This document shows, piece by piece, positions 47,225-55,916 of a DNA stretch of 64,000 nt. Source of the stretch: JABJOR01 sp965603075 (lineage in GTDB: Bacteria; Pseudomonadota; Alphaproteobacteria; Rhodospirillales; Casp-alpha2). The position numbers were made by a program, and so were the translations under genes. Each line of letters starts with the position of its first letter. Positions within the stretch are counted from its first letter, which is position 1. The stretch covers positions 303,463-367,462 of the forward strand of contig CBFDBO010000001.1 in the NCBI GenBank assembly GCA_965603075.1. Direction: 5' to 3'. Under the pieces are notes generated by a model, which was not told the DNA's origin, ran no database searches, and was given only the letters and a program-made list of their open reading frames with translations.

Positions 47225-48017
47225 ACCGCAATATTCAGATGGTGTTATAGCGGGCATGCAGATGCTTTACGGAAAAGGCTTCCTATCCCCCGGCGGTGCA
47301 AACGAAGTAGGCGAACTGATCGGGGATTTCGACCCCAGCGGATTGCATGTTCTTGACATTGGTTGTGGATTGGGTGGCTGTGCGTTGATGCTGGCAAAAG
47401 ATCATAATGCAGCGAGCGTCCATGGTGTAGATATTGAAAATGAGTTATTAAATAGAGCCGAACAATCCGTTGAGGAGGCAAGACTAACTCAAACCGTGAA
47501 CTTACAAAAAATTAATCCAGGCCCTCTACCAATTGACGATCAAACATACGATCTGGTCATCACCAAAGATGTGGTATGTCATGTCCCCGATAAAGCCGCA
47601 ATGCTAAGCGATATATTTCGTGTCCTAAAACCGGGCGGTACGTTTTTGTGTGCAGATTTTTTTGATGCAAGCCGACAGGTCGATACGCCCATACATGCAC
47701 GGGAATATTACAATTCTTACGTTGATGGTATGAAGACATACGGTTTATCTTTTTATTTTGAATCGCAAGCTATCTATGAAGACGCGTTGGCTTCAGCTGG
47801 TTTTGAACAAAGCCATATTCGCGATCATACAAGTAATTCAGCGTCGGTCGCCTCAAGAGAGCAAAAAGTACTTTCAAGCAAACATGCTAATGACATTAAG
47901 GATGCTTTAGGAGAAGACCGTTTTAAAGCACGGGTAACGGCGACAGATATGCGATTAAAGGCATTGAAAAGTCGAGGGCTTCTTCACGCACATATTCAAG
48001 CGACCAAGACACGTTAA
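47214..48017 (+). CDS. SAM-dependent methyltransferase resembling phosphoethanolamine/amine N-methyltransferases
   Basis: Class I methyltransferase, 267 residues from the ATG at 47214 (GAGAGGG 3 bases upstream), overlapping the TrpF-like gene by 11 bases. Motif I is VLDIGCGLGG; post-I is VHGVDIE; motif II/III are YDLVITKDVVCHV and LKPGGTFLCADFF. The leading YGKGFLSPGGANEV block before motif I is the pattern of phosphoethanolamine N-methyltransferases and sarcosine/dimethylglycine methyltransferases. Substrate is unknown; an amine or small osmolyte is a reasonable guess. Its stop overlaps the convergent dddP stop. Confidence 0.78.
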   Translation: MAIKPQYSDGVIAGMQMLYGKGFLSPGGANEVGELIGDFDPSGLHVLDIGCGLGGCALMLAKDHNAASVHGVDIENELLNRAEQSVEEARLTQTVNLQKINPGPLPIDDQTYDLVITKDVVCHVPDKAAMLSDIFRVLKPGGTFLCADFFDASRQVDTPIHAREYYNSYVDGMKTYGLSFYFESQAIYEDALASAGFEQSHIRDHTSNSASVASREQKVLSSKHANDIKDALGEDRFKARVTATDMRLKALKSRGLLHAHIQATKTR

Positions 48018-49258
48018 ATTTCAAACGGGAAAGTATCCAAACGCTCAACCCCGGTATGCGTAACCAAAACCTGTGTTTCCAATTTCACACTTTCGGAACC
48101 CGCTTCCGCGATAAGGCTTTCAACACATATCACCATATTGGCTTCAAAATGCCCCCCATGATTTCCTGCAAAATCAGGGTGCAATAAAACAACGGGCCAT
48201 TCATCCGCCATACCAACACCGTGGGCGGCGAGCGAGTATCGATAAGGTTGGTAGCGATCTGGTATTCTCCAAGATTTATCATTGAATTCAGCAAAGCTTA
48301 CGCCGTCTTTTATAATATCTAAATTATGATGAATCTGATCAAGAGCTGCACTATAAATTTCATTTTGTTTATTGTTCATGGGCGTATATCCACACGTCCA
48401 AGACCGAGACAAATCCGCACAATAACCGTAGGGACCAATCATATCAGTATCGAACGATATCATTTCGCCCTCATTACATACACGGTTAGAACATTCGCTA
48501 TACCAAGGGTTTGTATTGGATCCACAGGTCAATAATTTAGTCTCTAGCCAATCGCCACCAGATCGGGCATTTTCAAAATGTAAGTGCGCCCAAAGTTCTT
48601 GTTCTGTAACACCTGGCACCGAATGCTCATAAATACGTGCCATGCCCGCTTCGCAAACTCGGATGGTCCAGCGCATAAGTTCAATTTCATCTGCTGATTT
48701 TATAGACCGTGCGCGTTCATTTATTTGTCCGCCTTCAACAATTTCAATTCCACGGCTTTGTAGCGCCATCATCCCTTCGGGTTCCATTCGGTCAACAGCC
48801 AATCGATTATTGTTCCCACTATGCTCTCGCATCAAATCAGCTATTTCATCGGCCCAAATATTGACGTATTCAGAAACACGATCACCGGCCGCCATATACA
48901 TCCAACCTTTTGCAAGGCGCACTTCATCAATGGTGGATAAATTTTCGCTGAGGTGTTCACAGGATTTAAACTCAAACATAATGCTCGGTCCCTCGGCAAA
49001 TATAAGCGCGTACCGAATTGGGTTATGTGCCGTCCAGACTTGCATGTTTGAACAATCAAAGGCGTAACGAATATTAACGGGGTCGTATAACAACATGGCC
49101 GAACATTCGTTCTCAACCATTAACTGACGCACCCTTGCCAAACGATAGGCACAGGCTTTCTCCAACGTCTCCTGTGGAACAGGACTTTTCAGGGGTTTAT
49201 CTGCACCCTCAGAATTCAAAAACAAACGTTTAGTGTTATCTTTAATCGCATTGTTCAT
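48014..49258 (-). CDS. dddP: DddP-like DMSP lyase (M24 metallopeptidase fold)
   Basis: DddP cleaves dimethylsulfoniopropionate to DMS and acrylate with an iron centre in a creatinase-like fold. The 414 residues match Roseovarius-type DddP in many blocks: NIRYAFDCSNMQVWTAHNP (62-80), DWLETKLL and FDTDMIGPYGYCADLSRSW. Metal ligands are Asp270, Asp272, Asp282, His346, Glu380 and Glu394. Asp352 in HGVGMADEWP sits where DddP has its catalytic Asp377 (numbering of the Ruegeria enzyme, from memory); ordinary Xaa-Pro peptidases lack this DEW motif. It follows tmm on the same strand after 78 bases that hold a hairpin. A close relative with another substrate cannot be excluded. Confidence 0.85.
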   Translation of the reverse strand: MNNAIKDNTKRLFLNSEGADKPLKSPVPQETLEKACAYRLARVRQLMVENECSAMLLYDPVNIRYAFDCSNMQVWTAHNPIRYALIFAEGPSIMFEFKSCEHLSENLSTIDEVRLAKGWMYMAAGDRVSEYVNIWADEIADLMREHSGNNNRLAVDRMEPEGMMALQSRGIEIVEGGQINERARSIKSADEIELMRWTIRVCEAGMARIYEHSVPGVTEQELWAHLHFENARSGGDWLETKLLTCGSNTNPWYSECSNRVCNEGEMISFDTDMIGPYGYCADLSRSWTCGYTPMNNKQNEIYSAALDQIHHNLDIIKDGVSFAEFNDKSWRIPDRYQPYRYSLAAHGVGMADEWPVVLLHPDFAGNHGGHFEANMVICVESLIAEAGSESVKLETQVLVTHTGVERLDTFPFEI

Positions 49259-49275
49259 GATGAGGTTCCAGTTTC

Positions 49276-49314
49276 AAAAAAATACGGGCAATACGCATTA
49301 TGCATATTGCCCGT
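49276..49314 (-). terminator. Hairpin with T-tract between tmm and dddP
   Basis: Perfect 10-base stem ACGGGCAATA (49284-49293) with TATTGCCCGT (49305-49314), loop of 11 bases. On the minus strand the stem is followed by a run of T (49282-49276), a classical terminator for tmm. Only 17 bases remain to the dddP ATG, too few for a separate promoter, so it may be a leaky terminator or attenuator that sets dddP expression. Confidence 0.8.
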
Positions 49315-49336
49315 TATATTTTATCAGAATCTCTGA

Positions 49337-50680
49337 TTAAGAGCCATCGCCGATATAGGCTTCTAGTGAGTCATCCAGAGCATCTTTCCATAGTGTATGA
49401 TGCGGAGGTGACTGTTTACCCGTCATGACAGATTTATGTGATTTATTACGGAAGGTCATGATGTCTTCTTTTTTAAGTTTCTTCCACTCAAAAAAGGCTT
49501 GGTTAGCACCTTCGATATCGAAACTTGGATAATCTGTTTCGTCAATCAGCTCCTTAACATAACTACCTTGATAACGAATGGCGTCGTAATCATCTTCACC
49601 AGCATCTTCCCGAGCAATACGGTCAACAACATCGGCAGCACGTGCGCCCTGTTCAGGCACATCAATTCTGCCCATAATAATATCACGAACGTACCATGCT
49701 TGTGCATCAAACATATTGAACGTGAACCATTGGTCTTGCATGCCAAGATAAAATAGTTTTGGATTATCCACCCAGACAACACCTTTGTAGAGATCGGCGG
49801 AAGCCAATCGGTTTGCAGTTCTAAGTTTCAATCCTTCGGCCATGAATGGAAAGTGATGGACATACCCCGTGCAAAGAATAATCGCGTCAACTTCTTTCGT
49901 TGTGCCATCTTTGAAGGTGGCTGTGTTTTTATCAACGCTGGTCAACAGAGGCACTTCTTCCCAATTGTCAGGCCATGAATAACCCATGGGGGCTGTACGA
50001 TGAGAAACGGTGACTGACTTACATCCATACTTCCAACATTGTGATCCAATATCTTCGGCTGAATACGATGTCCCGATGATAAGAATATCTTTGTCTTTAA
50101 ATTCTAGCGCATCCCGAAAATCATGGGCATGTAATACCCGACCATTGAAGCTGGAGAACCCATCGAAATTAGGGACATTCGGTGTTGAGAAATGTCCAGT
50201 TCCAACAATAACGTTGTCGAACTCTTCGGTATATTCATTATCGTTAATAAGATCATGAACCGTTACCGTAAACATTCCCGTTGCGTCATCATAAGAAACG
50301 TGTCGGACGGCTGTACTGAATTTGATCCATTTTCGAACGTCCGCTTTTAGAACACGACCTTCAATATAATCAAACAAAACAGCGCGCGGTGGGTAAGAAG
50401 CTATCTGTTTACCGAAGTGTTCATCAAAAGTATAATCAGCAAATTCGAGACCTTCTTTTGGTCCATTAGACCACAGGTAACGATACATGCTGCAATGAAC
50501 TGGCTCACCATATTCATCAATACCAGTACGCCATGTATAATTCCACAAACCACCCCAATTATCTTGTTTTTCAAAACAGACGATTTCTGGAATTTCTGCG
50601 CCCTTCTGTGCTGCGGACTGAAAAGCCCTTAGCTGAGCAAGGCCGGAGGGTCCGGCGCCTAGGATTGCTACTTTTGTCAT
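49337..50680 (-). CDS. tmm: Trimethylamine monooxygenase (flavin-containing)
   Basis: Bacterial FMO that oxidises trimethylamine to TMAO with NADPH and FAD; family members also oxidise DMS to DMSO. The 447 residues are close to Roseovarius Tmm almost throughout. FAD motif GAGPSG (8-13), the block NWGGLWNYTWRTG, FMO signature FNGRVLHAHDF (178-188), NADPH motif GTSYSAEDIG (203-212) with Tyr206 at the place of the Tyr207 gate of the Roseovarius enzyme, and ILCTGY (268-273). GGGAGG stands 5 bases before the ATG. It lies 65 bases downstream of tdm on the same strand. Confidence 0.97.
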   Translation of the reverse strand: MTKVAILGAGPSGLAQLRAFQSAAQKGAEIPEIVCFEKQDNWGGLWNYTWRTGIDEYGEPVHCSMYRYLWSNGPKEGLEFADYTFDEHFGKQIASYPPRAVLFDYIEGRVLKADVRKWIKFSTAVRHVSYDDATGMFTVTVHDLINDNEYTEEFDNVIVGTGHFSTPNVPNFDGFSSFNGRVLHAHDFRDALEFKDKDILIIGTSYSAEDIGSQCWKYGCKSVTVSHRTAPMGYSWPDNWEEVPLLTSVDKNTATFKDGTTKEVDAIILCTGYVHHFPFMAEGLKLRTANRLASADLYKGVVWVDNPKLFYLGMQDQWFTFNMFDAQAWYVRDIIMGRIDVPEQGARAADVVDRIAREDAGEDDYDAIRYQGSYVKELIDETDYPSFDIEGANQAFFEWKKLKKEDIMTFRNKSHKSVMTGKQSPPHHTLWKDALDDSLEAYIGDGS

Positions 50681-50745
50681 TTTATCCTCCCTAATGTAAA
50701 TTTAATGACTGTAAATTTCATAACTTATTTCATGTATTACTATAA

Positions 50746-53106
50746 TTAAGATCTTGGGCGTTTTTTCTCTGGGTCATAAAATGGGAACGGCACGACCTTT
50801 GCTGGTAATCGTTTGCTATGCCCATCTAGTTTTCCCACTTCCACTTCTGTGCCTATTTCTGAATGTTCGATGGCAATACGGCATAGGGCAATATTCTTCT
50901 TCAATATGGGGGAACGCATGGCACTGGTTACGACACCAACCTGATGACGACCGATCCGGACACAATCTCCGTGGGCGGCGACTTCATCACCAACGAGTTC
51001 CAACCCGACCAATTTACGCTGTGGATTTTGTTTTCTTCGAACCAATGCCTCACGTCCGACAAAATCTTCCTCTTTGGATTTCAGGGGAACCGTAAAACCA
51101 ATTCCGGCCTCATAGGGGTCCGTTTGATCATCGAATTCATAGTTTGCAAAAATCAATCCCGATTCAATACGTAACATATCCAAGCCTTCCAAGCCGAGGG
51201 GCAGCATGCCATGTGGCTCACCCGCTTGCCAGATTACGTCCCATACCGCCGGCGCATCATCGGGATGACAAAATACCTCATAGCCCAATTCACCAGAATA
51301 TCCGGTGCGTGATACAATAACCGGTATGCCATCATGATCGCCGATCCGACCAACTGAAAAACGAAACCAGTCCATTTCATCTATGGTTGGTTGCTTCGGG
51401 GGTGTCCAGATTACCTCTTTAAGGATGTCTCTACTGAGGGGGCCTTGAACTGCTAGGTTATGCAATTGGTCCGTAGAGGATTTAACACGAACATTCTTTA
51501 GGCCAAGTTCAATTGCCTTTTGTCGTAACCACTCCCCACCATAATCGCTGCCGCCGATCCAGCGGAAGTTATCAGGACCCAGTCGGAATATAGTACCATC
51601 ATCAATCATCGTGCCGGTGTCGTAACACATAGCCGTATAGAGAACATGACCGTCCCCCATTTTTCTGACATTACGTGTTAGACAACTTTGCAACAATGCT
51701 TCGGCATCGCTTCCAATGACTTCAAATTTTCTCAGAGACGTCAAATCCATGATGATACATTTTTCACGGCACGCCCAATATTCGGCAATCGCCCCATGAT
51801 TGGTGTAGCTATTTGGTAACCAATAACCATTATATTCCACATAGTCGCGTGTTAATGCGGAAGTTCGTTCGTGAAATCCTGTTTCTTTTGTCATAGCAAC
51901 ATCCGAATTTGGTCGTTTTCGAAAACCGATAGAACGGCGAAAACTCTCGTTGGGTGAATAGGTACGAATATGGATATCTGTTGGGTCCCAACCATTAGCA
52001 GCGGAGATATCATCCGCACAAGAGGATGATACACAAACGAGATCTGTTAATGCCTTAAGCAATACATAATCGCCAGGCCTAGACCATGGTTCATCCAAAT
52101 ATAATTGGTTCGTATGGTCAATGTTCGTATTATAGAAAAAATTCATTGCCATCCAACCGGGACGCGCTTCTACCGGGTAATCTCTAAGGGCATAATTAAA
52201 ATTATCCGAGCAATTTTTATGTCCAGGATATCCAATATCATCATAATACTTCGACGTACAAGCCATACCAAATGCATCATGACGCATACAGGAATCTTGA
52301 ACGATTTCCAACATAGGCTGCATATCTTGATCATAATATTTTGCAGCTAATCCGGGACCGGGATAACTTGCGGCCATAAGCGTACGTGTTGTGGTCACAT
52401 CCATGATACGTTCAAGGCCTTTATCAAGCCCTGCTACGCTAAAGGCTTGAAAGTCAGAACATTGTTGTCCTTGAACATCAATTATCTGAATGTATTCACC
52501 TGCTTTAATCTCATACGACGAGGCTGAAGCACGATCAATTTGGAAATCTAAGCGAGGTGTACCCAAAGGATCAGGAAGGATTATTTGACGTTCGACGGTT
52601 GGTTTCGCCCGTACGATTTTCAGCTCTAATTCTGTTGGTGCGTTTTGCTCATCAACACGCATAGCTTGACCGGGAGCCATAACAATTAACATACCAGATT
52701 TCTCTGTAATGAATTCGCCGGTATCGCCTGCGTGACTATCTGGTCCAAATAAAGATGTAGAACATAAATTATGAGTATCGACATTGTGTTGCTTAATCAC
52801 ATGAGCAACAGAAGCCTTGCCACCACTAGCTTTCATAATGGTGCGAAGCGCTTCACCATTTCCCGTCGCTTTCGTATTTAGGATGCCCGTATCGGCTTTC
52901 CAGTTTTGGTCAAAAACGATTAACTCACAGGACTGAGAACCTTCAACGTCTTTAATTGTAATCTTGTCACCCGCCTCTAGAGATACGCTCACAGACCCCG
53001 CACCGGGGATACTGTATCGTTCAGTATTGGCAGGCAACGTAGGCCAACCGGGCCATATTACTCTGTCCCTTGCAACATTAGAAGCTAATACCTTCGTATC
53101 ACTCAT
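50746..53106 (-). CDS. tdm: Trimethylamine-N-oxide demethylase (TMAO aldolase)
   Basis: Splits TMAO to dimethylamine and formaldehyde, the latter taken by tetrahydrofolate. The 786 residues are an N-terminal DUF1989 Zn domain (about 1-390) fused to a GcvT-like tetrahydrofolate domain (about 410-780, with YWACREKCIIMDLTSLRKFEV and LGLEGLDMLRIESGL). Cys283, Cys299 and Cys363 have the same 16- and 64-residue spacing as the Zn-ligand cysteines of Methylocella Tdm as I recall them. This fusion together with neighbouring tmm is diagnostic. A DMSP demethylase (DmdA) would lack the DUF1989 half. Confidence 0.95.
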   Translation of the reverse strand: MSDTKVLASNVARDRVIWPGWPTLPANTERYSIPGAGSVSVSLEAGDKITIKDVEGSQSCELIVFDQNWKADTGILNTKATGNGEALRTIMKASGGKASVAHVIKQHNVDTHNLCSTSLFGPDSHAGDTGEFITEKSGMLIVMAPGQAMRVDEQNAPTELELKIVRAKPTVERQIILPDPLGTPRLDFQIDRASASSYEIKAGEYIQIIDVQGQQCSDFQAFSVAGLDKGLERIMDVTTTRTLMAASYPGPGLAAKYYDQDMQPMLEIVQDSCMRHDAFGMACTSKYYDDIGYPGHKNCSDNFNYALRDYPVEARPGWMAMNFFYNTNIDHTNQLYLDEPWSRPGDYVLLKALTDLVCVSSSCADDISAANGWDPTDIHIRTYSPNESFRRSIGFRKRPNSDVAMTKETGFHERTSALTRDYVEYNGYWLPNSYTNHGAIAEYWACREKCIIMDLTSLRKFEVIGSDAEALLQSCLTRNVRKMGDGHVLYTAMCYDTGTMIDDGTIFRLGPDNFRWIGGSDYGGEWLRQKAIELGLKNVRVKSSTDQLHNLAVQGPLSRDILKEVIWTPPKQPTIDEMDWFRFSVGRIGDHDGIPVIVSRTGYSGELGYEVFCHPDDAPAVWDVIWQAGEPHGMLPLGLEGLDMLRIESGLIFANYEFDDQTDPYEAGIGFTVPLKSKEEDFVGREALVRRKQNPQRKLVGLELVGDEVAAHGDCVRIGRHQVGVVTSAMRSPILKKNIALCRIAIEHSEIGTEVEVGKLDGHSKRLPAKVVPFPFYDPEKKRPRS

Positions 53107-53175
53107 CTATATGACACTCGCTTATACTTAGGGTTTAAAGTTTTTAAAATTACGAACGTAAACCACATAACCAAT

Positions 53176-53205
53176 TTTATACCAATTGAATATATACATT
53201 CAATT
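53176..53205 (-). promoter_or_regulatory. Candidate tdm promoter with overlapping inverted-repeat operator
   Basis: On the minus strand TTGAAT (53203-53198), 16 bases, then TATAAA (53181-53176) preceded by TGG, an extended -10. The inverted repeat AATTGAAT-N6-ATTCAATT (53184-53205) covers the -35 and spacer, as an operator would. Leader to the tdm ATG is about 65 bases. Inferred from sequence only. Confidence 0.5.
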
Positions 53206-53391
53206 TATAGGGCGGATCATCCTTCTAAAGATACTCTAACGGGTTTTGTTAACATTGCACAAGAGTGCATTTAAGTTCCAGAGATATTTAAAAACAATGC
53301 CTAAAAACTGTAAATATATTATTTTACAATAGAATCCATTGTTATCTTTCTGAATTTTCAAATTTATTTAAAATATATCAAAAAATTATTT

Positions 53392-53406
53392 TGGTATAAA
53401 ATTGGT
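53392..53406 (+). promoter_or_regulatory. Candidate extended -10 promoter facing tmoX
   Basis: TGGTATAAAATTGGT on the plus strand, identical over 15 bases to the element that forms the tdm -10 on the minus strand. No good -35 is visible 17 bases upstream. If used, the tmoX leader would be about 350 bases. Confidence 0.35.
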
Positions 53407-53655
53407 CTTTTAAAATCTTGTAAATTTCACGAATCTTAGATTTTCTAAACATAAACTGTTGTAAATTAGAGATTATACCAAACACATTTTTTTTAATAAG
53501 GGATTGATATATTTAATAAATTACCGAGAAGCGTATTCTTCAAATATTCATCAATCGATAGATCGGTCAATCTTTATAGAATGATCAAGCCTAAAGAAAT
53601 GATCTTTTAAAAAGTTTTTATAACAATCAGTGGGATGGACGTTTAATTGTTTTAG

Positions 53656-53685
53656 TTGACTTAACAAATATCATCCCTGCATTAT
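53656..53685 (+). promoter_or_regulatory. Possible tmoX-proximal promoter
   Basis: TTGACT (53656-53661), 18 bases, CATTAT (53680-53685); about 70 bases before the tmoX ATG. A fair -35 and a weak -10, so only tentative. Confidence 0.3.
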
Positions 53686-53762
53686 TTGACTGTGGGAAAG
53701 TAATTTGAGGAGCAATGCCGTTCCTGATATCTCCACAAAAAATAAATAGGGAGTAAAATATA

Positions 53763-54719
53763 ATGAATCGTTTAGCTCGGATCGCCGTTGGGTTTGTCGC
53801 CACAATCGGTATTCTTGGTGGCTTAAATACAGCTGCGAACGCTGGTGTAGAATCCACTGACCCCATTAAAATCACATTACACGATTGGACTGGACAGTAC
53901 CTTTCAGCCAATATCATGGCCTCTATTCTTCAAGAAGCCGGTTATAACACAGAATTGGTTCAAGCCGATTACCTCGCCCAATTCGCTGGTTTAGAATCAG
54001 GTGATCTTCATATCGCCCCTGAACTTTGGGAAACAACAGCTACTGTTGCAATGGAAGCCTCATTTGCCACAGGTAAAACCGTTGATCTTGGATCAGCTGG
54101 CATGTCTGCCAAAGAAGAATGGTGGTATCCTGAATACATGGAAAAACTCTGCCCTGGTTTACCTAACTGGGAAGCCCTAAATGATTGTGCAGAAGCATTC
54201 TCTATCCCTGAAACAGCCCCTAGTGGCCGTTATCTCGGTGGCCCCGTCACTTGGGGTGGTTTTGATGACGAGCGTGTAGAAGCCCTCGGTCTGGACTTTG
54301 AAGTTGTTCACGCTGGTACGGATGCTGCTTTGTTTGCTGAACTAGAGTCCGCATACCAACGCGAAGCCCCAATTATGCTGTGGATTTATTCACCACATTG
54401 GGCACCTGCCAAATATAAAGGTAAGTTTATTGAATTTCCACCATATGAAGAAGCTTGTTATAACGATCCTTCATGGGGAATGAATACTGAAATGGCTTAT
54501 GATTGTGGCAAACCTTTTGGTGTTATCAAAAAAGTAGGTTGGAAAGGCGGTGAAGATAAGTGGCCTGGTGCATACAAAGCTGTTCGGGCTATCAAATTGA
54601 CCGACGCTGAAATGAACTCCATGGTCGGCGCTGTTGATCTTGAAGGTCGTTCAGTTGACGAAGTTGTTGCTGAATGGATGAAAAGAAACACAGCTCGTTG
54701 GAAAGCTTGGATTCAATAA
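53763..54719 (+). CDS. tmoX: TMAO-type ABC transporter substrate-binding protein (TmoX-like)
   Basis: Periplasmic OpuAC/ProX-fold binding protein that delivers TMAO to the importer. 318 residues with a signal peptide (about 1-27, NAANAGVES). Aromatic residues likely to form a quaternary-amine cage are frequent: LHDWTGQYLS near the start, ELWETT, EEWWYPEYMEKLCP and LWIYSPHWAPA. Cys residues (CPG, NDCAEAF, EACYN, YDCGK) may pair in disulfides. GGGAG stands 7 bases before the ATG. Divergence from tdm-tmm argues for TMAO rather than glycine betaine or choline, but binding specificity is inferred from context. Confidence 0.9.
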   Translation: MNRLARIAVGFVATIGILGGLNTAANAGVESTDPIKITLHDWTGQYLSANIMASILQEAGYNTELVQADYLAQFAGLESGDLHIAPELWETTATVAMEASFATGKTVDLGSAGMSAKEEWWYPEYMEKLCPGLPNWEALNDCAEAFSIPETAPSGRYLGGPVTWGGFDDERVEALGLDFEVVHAGTDAALFAELESAYQREAPIMLWIYSPHWAPAKYKGKFIEFPPYEEACYNDPSWGMNTEMAYDCGKPFGVIKKVGWKGGEDKWPGAYKAVRAIKLTDAEMNSMVGAVDLEGRSVDEVVAEWMKRNTARWKAWIQ

Positions 54720-54737
54720 ATCCTAATGACTGTTATG

Positions 54738-54768
54738 AAGGGCAGCTCTTTATTCTAAGGCTGCCCTT
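54738..54768 (+). terminator. Intercistronic stem-loop between tmoX and tmoW
   Basis: AAGGGCAGC (54738-54746), 13-base loop, GCTGCCCTT (54760-54768), with a T-run only about ten bases further (54779 on). It resembles the stem-loops that stabilise binding-protein mRNA or partly terminate after it, so that the binding protein outnumbers the membrane components. Confidence 0.7.
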
Positions 54769-54884
54769 TAAAACCACATTTTTTTCTGTATTCTAAATTT
54801 GTGCCTGTATAACGGGATATCAAGATGATCTCGGTATGGGTACTTTTGATTAATGCTAGCTAATTATTACAAACGGTGGGATCT

Positions 54885-55916
54885 ATGGACAAACCTGTTA
54901 AACTTTCGTGTCGTAATGTCTGGAAGATCTTTGGCTCCGATGCCAATGACTTATTTGAAAATGGTAAAATCCCCACTCAGGATAACTTAAACGCTGGTGG
55001 ATATATTGGTGCTGTACGTGACGCATCGTTGGATGTTCACGAGGGTGAAATCTTTATTATTATGGGGCTGTCAGGTTCTGGAAAATCAACACTGGTCAGG
55101 TGTATGACTCGATTGATTGAACCTACCGTCGGCGAAATTTTGTTTGATGATCAAGACTTGATGAAAGTCAGTGATCAAGAATTGATTGAAATGCGTCGCC
55201 ATAAAATGGGAATGGTGTTTCAACATTTCGCCCTTTTACCCCACCGCACTGTTATTGGTAATGTTGCTTTCCCACTAGAAGTCCAAGGCATTGATCGTAA
55301 AACCCGCGAAGACCATGCCTTAAAAATCATCGACCTCGTTGGCCTTAAAGGACGAGAAGGATATTACCCTCGTGAATTATCCGGTGGTCAACAACAACGC
55401 GTTGGCATTGCTCGTTCGTTGGCTGTTGAACCAGATGTGTGGTTCTTGGATGAACCATTCTCAGCTTTAGACCCCTTAATTCGCCGTGAAATGCAAGACG
55501 AGTTCCTACGTCTTCAAAGCGTTCTTCATAAGACCATTGTCTTTATTACACACGATTTTGATGAAGCTGTTCGTTTGGCTGATCGCATTGCCATTATGAA
55601 AGATGGCGAGATTATTCAAATCGGCACACCGGAAGAATTGGTTCTATCGCCTGCCACTGAATATGTACGCGAATTTACCCGCGGTATTCCCCGCGCCAAA
55701 GTTCTCAGCGCCGCATCGGCCATGTCCCCAAAAACAAAAGACAGTTACACAGAAACCGTCGATGCTAAGGCTCGAATTGAAACTCTTATTATGCGGGCTG
55801 CCAATATGGAAAAAGGCACTGCCTTTGCCGTGACGGATGAGACTGGTGCCATCATTGGTGAATTAAGCCGCGAAACTACCATTAGTTTGATCGCTGATAG
55901 CGAAGAAGCCGCATGA
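54885..55916 (+). CDS. tmoW: ABC transporter ATPase (TmoW/ProV-like)
   Basis: Cytosolic ATPase of the quaternary-amine importer, 343 residues from the ATG at 54885 (GGTGGGA 3 bases upstream; a GTG three codons earlier is less likely). ProV-type features: N-terminal CRNVWKIFG, Walker A GLSGSGKST, Q-loop FQHFALLPH, signature LSGGQQQRVG, Walker B DVWFLDEPFSALDPLIR, switch ITHDFDEA. The C-terminal about 60 residues look like a single CBS-like domain (GTAFAVTDETGAIIGELSRE), as in osmolyte transporters where it senses ionic strength. It overlaps tmoV by 4 bases. Confidence 0.92.
   Translation: MDKPVKLSCRNVWKIFGSDANDLFENGKIPTQDNLNAGGYIGAVRDASLDVHEGEIFIIMGLSGSGKSTLVRCMTRLIEPTVGEILFDDQDLMKVSDQELIEMRRHKMGMVFQHFALLPHRTVIGNVAFPLEVQGIDRKTREDHALKIIDLVGLKGREGYYPRELSGGQQQRVGIARSLAVEPDVWFLDEPFSALDPLIRREMQDEFLRLQSVLHKTIVFITHDFDEAVRLADRIAIMKDGEIIQIGTPEELVLSPATEYVREFTRGIPRAKVLSAASAMSPKTKDSYTETVDAKARIETLIMRAANMEKGTAFAVTDETGAIIGELSRETTISLIADSEEAA

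Larger units (their letters stand above)
53107..53762. other. AT-rich divergent control region between tdm and tmoX
   Basis: 656 bases without a supported gene. It contains two identical 15-base elements in opposite orientation (53170-53184 and 53392-53406), an 8-base inverted repeat (53184-53205), a TGCAC-AAGA-GTGCA palindrome (53256-53269), a third TGGTATAAT (minus, 53480-53472) and a possible tmoX-proximal promoter TTGACT-N18-CATTAT (53656-53685). No regulator gene adjoins it. Confidence 0.7.

Noticed and set aside
48014..49258. Ordinary Xaa-Pro aminopeptidase or creatinase
   Set aside because: The HGVGMADEWP block and the NIRYAFDCSNMQVWTAHNP region are those of DddP, not of peptidases.
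50746..53106. DMSP demethylase DmdA or glycine cleavage T-protein as the identity of the large GcvT-domain protein
   Set aside because: The N-terminal DUF1989 half, the three spaced cysteines and adjacency to tmm identify Tdm.
53107..53762. tRNA or small protein gene in the AT-rich divergent region
   Set aside because: No tRNA T-loop or acceptor pattern, and all frames are short and without ribosome sites.
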